This document shows, piece by piece, positions 22,252-26,457 of a DNA stretch of 26,457 bases. The stretch comes from DAOTEJ01 sp035454085 (GTDB lineage: Bacteria; Pseudomonadota; Gammaproteobacteria; Burkholderiales; Burkholderiaceae_F). The notes under the pieces are model-generated. The model was not told where the DNA came from. It ran no database searches and saw nothing but the letters and a program-made list of their open reading frames with translations. The stretch is taken from contig DAOTEJ010000031.1 of assembly GCA_035454085.1 (NCBI GenBank), positions 1 through 26,457 on the forward strand. The letters run 5' to 3'. The translations under genes were made by a program, and so were the position numbers. Each line of letters opens with the position of its first letter. Positions within the stretch are counted from its first letter, which is position 1.

Positions 22252-23718
22252 ATGCGTCTGCTCCAGAAGGCCCTCACCTTCGACGACGTGCTCCTCGTGC
22301 CCGCCTACTCGGCGGTCCTGGCCCGAGGCACGCAACTAGCCACCCAGCTCACCCGCAACGTCCGTCTTAACCTGCCGCTCGTGTCCGCCGCGATGGACAC
22401 GGTCACGGAAGCGCGCCTGGCCATCGCCCTGGCCCAGGAAGGCGGAATCGGCATCATCCACAAGAACTTTTCGCCCGCCGCCCAGGCGGCCGAGGTCGCC
22501 AAGGTCAAGCGCCACGAGGCCGGAGTGGTGCGCGACCCGATCACGATCGGGCCCGACATGACGGTGCGCGACGTGATCGAGCTCACCCGCACCCACAAGA
22601 TCTCGGGCCTGCCGGTGGTGCAGGGCAAGCGCGTGGTGGGCATCGTCACCAACCGCGATCTGCGCTTCGAGTCGCGCATGGACGCCAAGGTGACCGAGAT
22701 CATGACCCCGCGCGAGCGCCTGGTCACGGTGCCCGAGGGTGCCAGCCTCGAAGAAGCCAAGGACCTCATGCACCGCCACAAGCTCGAGCGCGTGCTGGTG
22801 GTCGACGACGAGTTCAACCTGCGCGGCCTGATCACGGTGAAGGACATCACCAAGGCCACCGAGCACCCCGACGCCGCCAAGGACGAACAGGGCAAGCTGC
22901 GCGTGGGTGGCGCCATCAGCACCGGCGAGGACTCGATCGAGCGCGCCCACCTGATGGTCGAGGCCGGCGTCGACGTGCTGATCGTGGACACCGCGCACGG
23001 CCACAGCCAGGGCGTGCTCGACCGCGTGGCCTGGGTCAAGATGACCTTCCCGCGGGTGGACGTGATCGGCGGCAACATCGCCACCGCCGAGGCCGCGCGT
23101 GCGCTGGTGGCCGCGGGTGCCGACGGCGTGAAGGTGGGCATCGGCCCGGGCTCGATCTGCACCACCCGCATCGTGGCCGGCGTGGGCGTGCCGCAGATCA
23201 GCGCCATCGCCAACGTGGCCGCCGCGCTCGAGGGCACCGGCGTGCCGCTGATTGCCGACGGCGGCGTGCGCTACTCGGGCGACCTGGCCAAGGCGATCGC
23301 CGCGGGCGCCAACTCGGTGATGATGGGCGGCATGTTCGCCGGCACCGAAGAGGCGCCGGGCGAGGTGATCCTCTACCAGGGCCGCTCGTACAAGAGCTAC
23401 CGCGGCATGGGCTCGCTGGGCGCCATGCAAAAGGGCTCGGCCGAGCGCTACTTCCAGGACAACAACGAGGGCAACATCGAGAAGCTGGTGCCCGAGGGCA
23501 TCGAGGGCATGGTGCCCTACAAGGGCTCGGTGCTGGCCATCATCTACCAGATGGCCGGCGGCCTGCGCTCCTCGATGGGCTACTGCGGCTGCGCCACCAT
23601 CGACGAGATGCGCAGCCGTGCCTCCTTCGTCCAGATCACTGCTGCCGGCATGCGCGAGTCGCACGTGCACGACGTCAAGATCACCAAGGAAGCCCCCAAC
23701 TACCGCCTCGACAACTGA
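22252..23718 (+). CDS. guaB: Inosine-5'-monophosphate dehydrogenase
   Basis: NAD-dependent enzyme oxidising IMP to XMP, the rate-limiting step of GMP synthesis. It is 488 residues, identical in length to E. coli GuaB. The N-terminal barrel segment is KALTFDDVLLVPAYS. A tandem CBS insert spans about 90-205 (SGLPVVQGKRVVGIVTNRDLRFE and RVLVVDDEFNLRGLITVKDI). The catalytic loop is GIGPGSICTTRIVAGVG with Cys303, and the flap region is GMGSLGAMQKGSAERYF. ATG 22252 is chosen because it gives the usual MRLLQKALTF start; an in-frame ATG at 22240 would add four residues. It is preceded by a TATAAT and followed by guaA after 138 bp. Confidence 0.98.
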   Translation: MRLLQKALTFDDVLLVPAYSAVLARGTQLATQLTRNVRLNLPLVSAAMDTVTEARLAIALAQEGGIGIIHKNFSPAAQAAEVAKVKRHEAGVVRDPITIGPDMTVRDVIELTRTHKISGLPVVQGKRVVGIVTNRDLRFESRMDAKVTEIMTPRERLVTVPEGASLEEAKDLMHRHKLERVLVVDDEFNLRGLITVKDITKATEHPDAAKDEQGKLRVGGAISTGEDSIERAHLMVEAGVDVLIVDTAHGHSQGVLDRVAWVKMTFPRVDVIGGNIATAEAARALVAAGADGVKVGIGPGSICTTRIVAGVGVPQISAIANVAAALEGTGVPLIADGGVRYSGDLAKAIAAGANSVMMGGMFAGTEEAPGEVILYQGRSYKSYRGMGSLGAMQKGSAERYFQDNNEGNIEKLVPEGIEGMVPYKGSVLAIIYQMAGGLRSSMGYCGCATIDEMRSRASFVQITAAGMRESHVHDVKITKEAPNYRLDN

Positions 23719-23777
23719 GCCGGGCCGCCGGCGGTGGCGCCCGGAAGGCGCCGGCGCCTGCTGCCCACCGACACGCA

Positions 23778-23818
23778 GCCGCGTCCGCCGTCCCCTGCGG
23801 TGGACGCGGCAGCTTTTT
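23778..23818 (+). terminator. Intrinsic terminator or attenuator between guaB and guaA
   Basis: A 13-bp stem (GCCGCGTCCGCCG paired with CGGTGGACGCGGC, one G-T pair) encloses a 7-nt loop TCCCCTG (23791-23797). Three bases later comes TTTTT (23814-23818). This is a textbook Rho-independent terminator shape, 38 bp before the guaA ATG. It could end guaB transcripts or regulate read-through into guaA. Confidence 0.75.
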
Positions 23819-23856
23819 CAGCGCCCCGCCCGCCCCGCATCCTGACCGCGCCCGCC

Positions 23857-25422
23857 ATGAACCACGACCGCATCCTCATCCTCGACTTCGGCTCCCAGGT
23901 CACGCAACTGATTGCCCGGCGCGTGCGCGAGGCGCACGTGTACTGCGAGATCCATCCCAGCGAGGTGAGCGCCGAGTTCATCCGCGAGTTCGCGCCCAAG
24001 GGCGTGATCCTCTCGGGCTCGCACATGAGCGCCTACGAGGAGTCCACCGACCGCGCCCCGGCCGCAGTGTTCGAACTGGGCGTGCCGGTGCTGGGCATCT
24101 GCTACGGCATGCAGACCATGGCGCAGCAACTTGGCGGCAAGGTCGAGGGCGGCCACACGCGCGAGTTCGGCTACGCCGAGGTGCGGGCGCACGGGCACAC
24201 CCGGCTGCTCAAGGGCATCGAGGACTTCGCCACGCCCGAGGGCCACGGCATGCTCAAGGTGTGGATGAGCCACGGCGACAAGGTCACCGAGCTGCCGCCA
24301 GGCTTCAAGCTCATGGCCAGCACCCCGAGCTGCCCCATCGCCGGCATGGCCGACGAGGCGCGCGGCTACTACGCCGTGCAGTTCCACCCCGAAGTCACCC
24401 ACACCATGCAGGGCAAGGCGCTGCTCGAGCGCTTCGTGCTCGAGATCTGCGGCGCCCGCGCCGACTGGGTGATGCGCGACCACGTGAGCGAGGCGGTGGA
24501 GAAGATCCGCACCCAGGTGGGCGCCGAGGAAGTGATCCTGGGCCTGTCGGGCGGGGTCGATTCCTCGGTGGCTGCGGCGCTGATCCACCGCGCGATCGGC
24601 AAGCAGCTCACCTGCGTGTTCGTCGACAACGGCCTGCTGCGCCTGGGCGAGCGCGAGCAAGTGGTCGAGACCTTCCAGAAGCACATGGGGCTCAAGCTGA
24701 TCGTGGTCGACGCGGTCGAGCGCTTCATGAATGCCCTGGCCGGCGTGTCCGACCCCGAGGCCAAGCGCAAGATCATCGGCCGCGAGTTCGTGCACATCTT
24801 CCAGGAAGAGGCCGAGAAGCTCTCCGGCGCGAAGTGGCTGGCGCAAGGCACGATCTACCCCGACGTGATCGAGTCGGCCGGGGCCAAGACCAAGAAGGCC
24901 ACCACGATCAAGAGCCACCACAACGTGGGCGGCCTGCCCGAGACCCTGCACCTCAAGCTGCTCGAGCCACTGCGCGACCTATTCAAGGACGAGGTGCGCG
25001 AGCTAGGCGTGGCGCTGGGCCTGCCGCACGAGATGGTCTACCGCCATCCCTTCCCCGGCCCGGGCCTGGGCGTGCGCATCCTGGGCGAGGTCAAGCGCGA
25101 ATACGCCGACCTGCTGCGCCGCGCCGACGCCATCTTCATCGAGGAGCTGCGTGCCGCCGGCTGGTACGACAAGACCAGCCAGGCCTTTGCGGTGTTCCTG
25201 CCGGTCAAGAGCGTGGGCGTGATGGGCGACGGGCGTACCTACGAGTGGGTGGTGAGCCTGCGCGCCGTGCAGACCTCGGACTTCATGACCGCGCACTGGT
25301 CGCACCTGCCCTACGAGCTGCTCGGCCGCGCGAGCAACCGCATCATCAACGAGGTGCGCGGCATCAACCGCGTGGTCTACGACGTCAGCGGCAAGCCGCC
25401 AGCCACGATCGAGTGGGAATGA
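23857..25422 (+). CDS. guaA: GMP synthase (glutamine-hydrolysing)
   Basis: Converts XMP, ATP and glutamine to GMP. It is 521 residues. The N-terminal class-I glutamine amidotransferase domain (about 1-200) contains GICYGMQ with nucleophile Cys82 and the FHPEVTHT triad part with His177 and Glu179. The ATP-pyrophosphatase domain (about 205-400) starts with the P-loop LSGGVDSS (230-237). The C-terminal dimerisation domain ends with the near-invariant KPPATIEWE. The ATG gives the standard N-terminus, DRILILDFGSQVTQLIARRVRE. No strong Shine-Dalgarno is seen. The gene lies downstream of guaB, with a terminator-like hairpin in between, and a bidirectional terminator follows. Confidence 0.98.
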   Translation: MNHDRILILDFGSQVTQLIARRVREAHVYCEIHPSEVSAEFIREFAPKGVILSGSHMSAYEESTDRAPAAVFELGVPVLGICYGMQTMAQQLGGKVEGGHTREFGYAEVRAHGHTRLLKGIEDFATPEGHGMLKVWMSHGDKVTELPPGFKLMASTPSCPIAGMADEARGYYAVQFHPEVTHTMQGKALLERFVLEICGARADWVMRDHVSEAVEKIRTQVGAEEVILGLSGGVDSSVAAALIHRAIGKQLTCVFVDNGLLRLGEREQVVETFQKHMGLKLIVVDAVERFMNALAGVSDPEAKRKIIGREFVHIFQEEAEKLSGAKWLAQGTIYPDVIESAGAKTKKATTIKSHHNVGGLPETLHLKLLEPLRDLFKDEVRELGVALGLPHEMVYRHPFPGPGLGVRILGEVKREYADLLRRADAIFIEELRAAGWYDKTSQAFAVFLPVKSVGVMGDGRTYEWVVSLRAVQTSDFMTAHWSHLPYELLGRASNRIINEVRGINRVVYDVSGKPPATIEWE

Positions 25423-25442
25423 AGCGGCCTCTTTCGCCGATG

Positions 25443-25456
25443 TCATGCGAGCATGA
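25443..25456 (+). repeat. Short perfect palindrome TCATGC-GA-GCATGA
   Basis: A 6-bp perfect inverted repeat with a 2-bp centre lies 20 bp after the guaA stop and directly before the terminator. It may be part of the 3' structure or a small protein-binding site; no function is known. Confidence 0.3.
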
Positions 25457-25485
25457 AAAAAGGCGGGCCTGACTGGCCCGCCTTT
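25456..25485. terminator. Bidirectional intrinsic terminator
   Basis: An 11-bp perfect stem (AAAGGCGGGCC / GGCCCGCCTTT) with a TGACT loop lies between convergent guaA and the PEP-CTERM gene. The 5' arm is preceded by further A residues (six A in all, 25456-25461), giving a six-T tract when read from the minus strand. The plus-strand T-tract is only three. It should stop the PEP-CTERM transcript efficiently and guaA less so. Confidence 0.9.
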
Positions 25486-25514
25486 CCCGGCGACATCTGA
25501 ACCGAAGGCGCGTT

Positions 25515-26069
25515 TCAGCGTGTGCGGCGCAGCCTCGCGCCACACAGTAGCGCCAGGCCCACGAGCGCGAGCGTGCCGGGCTCCGGCACGGACACGGTTC
25601 CCGCGTCAAACCTGAACGTCGAGTAACCCATGCCCGCCCCAGTAGACGAGTCGTCGAAGAACAGGCGCGTGATGGCGCCGAACGACGAGAAGTTCAGGTT
25701 GGTGTCGGACGTGGCGGTCAGCGAGCCGAGCGCCGTGGCGCCGTTGTAGGCCGTGATGGTGACCGTATCGCCAGGGTTCCAGCCGTCGGTGTCGAAGCTG
25801 AGGTTCGACACGGCGCTGACGAACGAGATCTCTCCGTCGGCCTCGCAGCCCGAGCCTGCGAAACAGAAGCCATCCGACTGTCCCGCCGCCGATGCGCCAA
25901 CAAAGATGGTGCCCGACGTGAAGTTGGTCAGCGTGGCGTTGGATAGCACCAAAGGACTGGGGTTGGAGAAAGGCAGACCTGAAAAGTCAAGCGTCGCCGC
26001 GTAGGAGGAAGAACTGGCGGCGACCGCAAAGGCGGCAACGGCGAGCGAGCGAAGGACGGCAGTTTTCAT
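25515..26069 (-). CDS. PEP-CTERM sorting domain-containing secreted protein
   Basis: A 184-residue exported protein. The signal peptide is about 24 residues (positively charged KTAVLR, then a hydrophobic stretch ending SSSSYA). The body (about 25-158) is rich in Ser, Thr, Asn, Gly and Asp and predicted to be beta-rich, with one Cys pair in GFCFAGSGCEADG. The final 24 residues are the PEP-CTERM signal: VPEP (161-164), a hydrophobic helix (LALVGLALLCGA) and a basic end (RLRRTR). Such proteins are processed by exosortase (XrtA/EpsH type), encoded elsewhere, and are linked to exopolysaccharide and floc formation. The ATG at 26069 has an AAGG about 8 nt upstream. The upstream region carries a sigma-54-like promoter. 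The body matches no specific family I recognise. Confidence 0.9.
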   Translation of the reverse strand: MKTAVLRSLAVAAFAVAASSSSYAATLDFSGLPFSNPSPLVLSNATLTNFTSGTIFVGASAAGQSDGFCFAGSGCEADGEISFVSAVSNLSFDTDGWNPGDTVTITAYNGATALGSLTATSDTNLNFSSFGAITRLFFDDSSTGAGMGYSTFRFDAGTVSVPEPGTLALVGLALLCGARLRRTR

Positions 26070-26105
26070 GAAGACACCTTGGTCGGGGGGAGCACTTAGA
26101 AGCGT

Positions 26106-26154
26106 CTGAAAAGTGAACGCCGGGCAACTCACTATCGAATGAAGCACTTTTCAG
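26106..26154. repeat. Perfect 10-bp inverted repeat upstream of the PEP-CTERM gene
   Basis: CTGAAAAGTG (26106-26115) and CACTTTTCAG (26145-26154) are exact reverse complements separated by 29 bp. The distal arm lies inside the predicted -24/-12 element and the proximal arm falls in the predicted 5' leader, about 37 bp before the gene. Chance pairing of ten bases in so short a region is unlikely. Confidence 0.7.
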
Positions 26155-26158
26155 GCCA
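26143..26158 (-). promoter_or_regulatory. Candidate sigma-54 (RpoN) -24/-12 promoter of the PEP-CTERM gene
   Basis: Read on the minus strand, TGGCCTG-AAAA-GTGCT matches the sigma-54 consensus TGGCACG-N4-TTGCW at nine of twelve defined positions and keeps the essential GG and GC dinucleotides at exact spacing. The predicted transcription start is near 26132, giving a leader of about 63 nt before the ATG. No comparable sigma-70 promoter is seen in the gap. Confidence 0.55.
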
Positions 26159-26221
26159 GTGCTGGAAGTTCTAATCGAAATAATGACTTAGCACGCTCTC
26201 TCGGGGCTCTTTGGTCATCAC

Positions 26222-26240
26222 GTGTCAAACGTTCCGACAC
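26222..26240. promoter_or_regulatory. GTGTC-N9-GACAC inverted repeat, candidate enhancer-binding site
   Basis: A perfect 5-bp dyad with a 9-bp centre is placed with its midpoint at about -99 relative to the predicted sigma-54 start site. This is the usual distance for an NtrC-type activator dimer. PEP-CTERM systems commonly encode such a regulator (PrsR), which makes it a reasonable but unproven candidate. Confidence 0.45.
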
Positions 26241-26457
26241 TCCAGCCTCGCCAAAACGTGCCTGGGAGTGATCCGCAGCCTCTCGTCCGTGCATTACGGA
26301 CGCTAGGGTCAGTGGGCGCCGCAGCGATCCGAGTAGGCGCGCTCCTGGTACGCGTCGGTCCAGACCGAGCACAGTTCGGGCGAGTCGAGCGCGGATCTCA
26401 CTCGCGCCATCCCAGTTCACGGTTCCGCTATTGAGCCGCGTCTACCAGGCGCTGGGT
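26241..26457. other. No convincing gene; one further inverted repeat
   Basis: The last ~220 bp (and the full 388 bp right of the PEP-CTERM start) hold no frame with protein-like composition or a good ribosome-binding site. A perfect 7-bp inverted repeat CGTCCGT-GCATT-ACGGACG lies at 26284-26302; it lacks a T-tract on either strand. It is centred about 62 bp from the GTGTC dyad, close to six helical turns. A 33-codon minus-strand frame (26410-26309, ending DRCGAH) is the only tidy mini-ORF, and I do not believe it without further support. Confidence 0.5.

Noticed and set aside
23719..23856. Guanine riboswitch in front of guaA
   Set aside because: The conserved purine-aptamer core was not recognised; only the terminator-like hairpin is supported.
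26151..26434. An 89-codon minus-strand frame and a 70-codon plus-strand frame right of the PEP-CTERM gene
   Set aside because: They overlap each other, have Arg-rich composition without recognisable motifs, and cross the putative regulatory dyads.

Overview
This is a GC-rich, gene-dense chromosomal segment of a betaproteobacterium, most likely of the order Burkholderiales. The assignment rests on gene order (pyrH-frr-uppS-cdsA-dxr-rseP-bamA-skp-lpxD-fabZ-lpxA-lpxB-rnhB-trmH-like, then divergent ppsR/ppsA, then smpB/ratA/rnfH and guaB-guaA) and on protein character. Genus and species cannot be read from the sequence. A PEP-CTERM protein near the right end implies an exosortase system elsewhere in the genome, which fits an environmental, biofilm- or exopolysaccharide-forming bacterium. 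No tRNA, rRNA, insertion sequence, prophage or CRISPR array is visible.

Left region (1-12667, all + strand): one compact cell-envelope cluster. It starts with the 3' end of pyrH and frr, then runs through undecaprenyl-PP synthesis (uppS), CDP-diacylglycerol synthesis (cdsA), the MEP isoprenoid pathway (dxr), the site-2 protease rseP, outer-membrane protein assembly (bamA, skp), lipid A synthesis and fatty-acid dehydration (lpxD, fabZ, lpxA, lpxB), rnhB and a SpoU-type RNA methyltransferase. Most junctions are 1-4 bp stop/start overlaps, so the cluster is probably co-transcribed and translationally coupled.

Middle (12642-20130): ppsR (- strand) and ppsA (+) are divergent and form the PEP synthase plus regulatory kinase/phosphorylase pair. 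An NfeD/SPFH membrane pair follows, then an unlisted 41-codon membrane mini-ORF, a four-part cNMP-binding/CBS/CBS/DUF294 nucleotidyltransferase protein and a DEDDh exonuclease. The last three are the least conventional part of the housekeeping region.

Right region (20200-25485): smpB (-) and ratA-rnfH (+) diverge from a short intergenic region that carries a G-quadruplex motif. They are followed by a periplasmic DUF4124 protein (-), then guaB and guaA (+) for GMP synthesis. A hairpin with a T-tract lies between guaB and guaA, and a bidirectional terminator follows guaA.

Far right (25515-26457): a PEP-CTERM secreted protein (-). Its upstream region carries a candidate sigma-54 -24/-12 element, a perfect 10-bp inverted repeat overlapping that element, and a GTGTC-N9-GACAC inverted repeat about 100 bp upstream of the predicted start, where an NtrC-type activator would sit. 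The last ~390 bp hold no convincing gene. This regulatory architecture is the most interesting item in the window; most of the rest is orthodox core genome.
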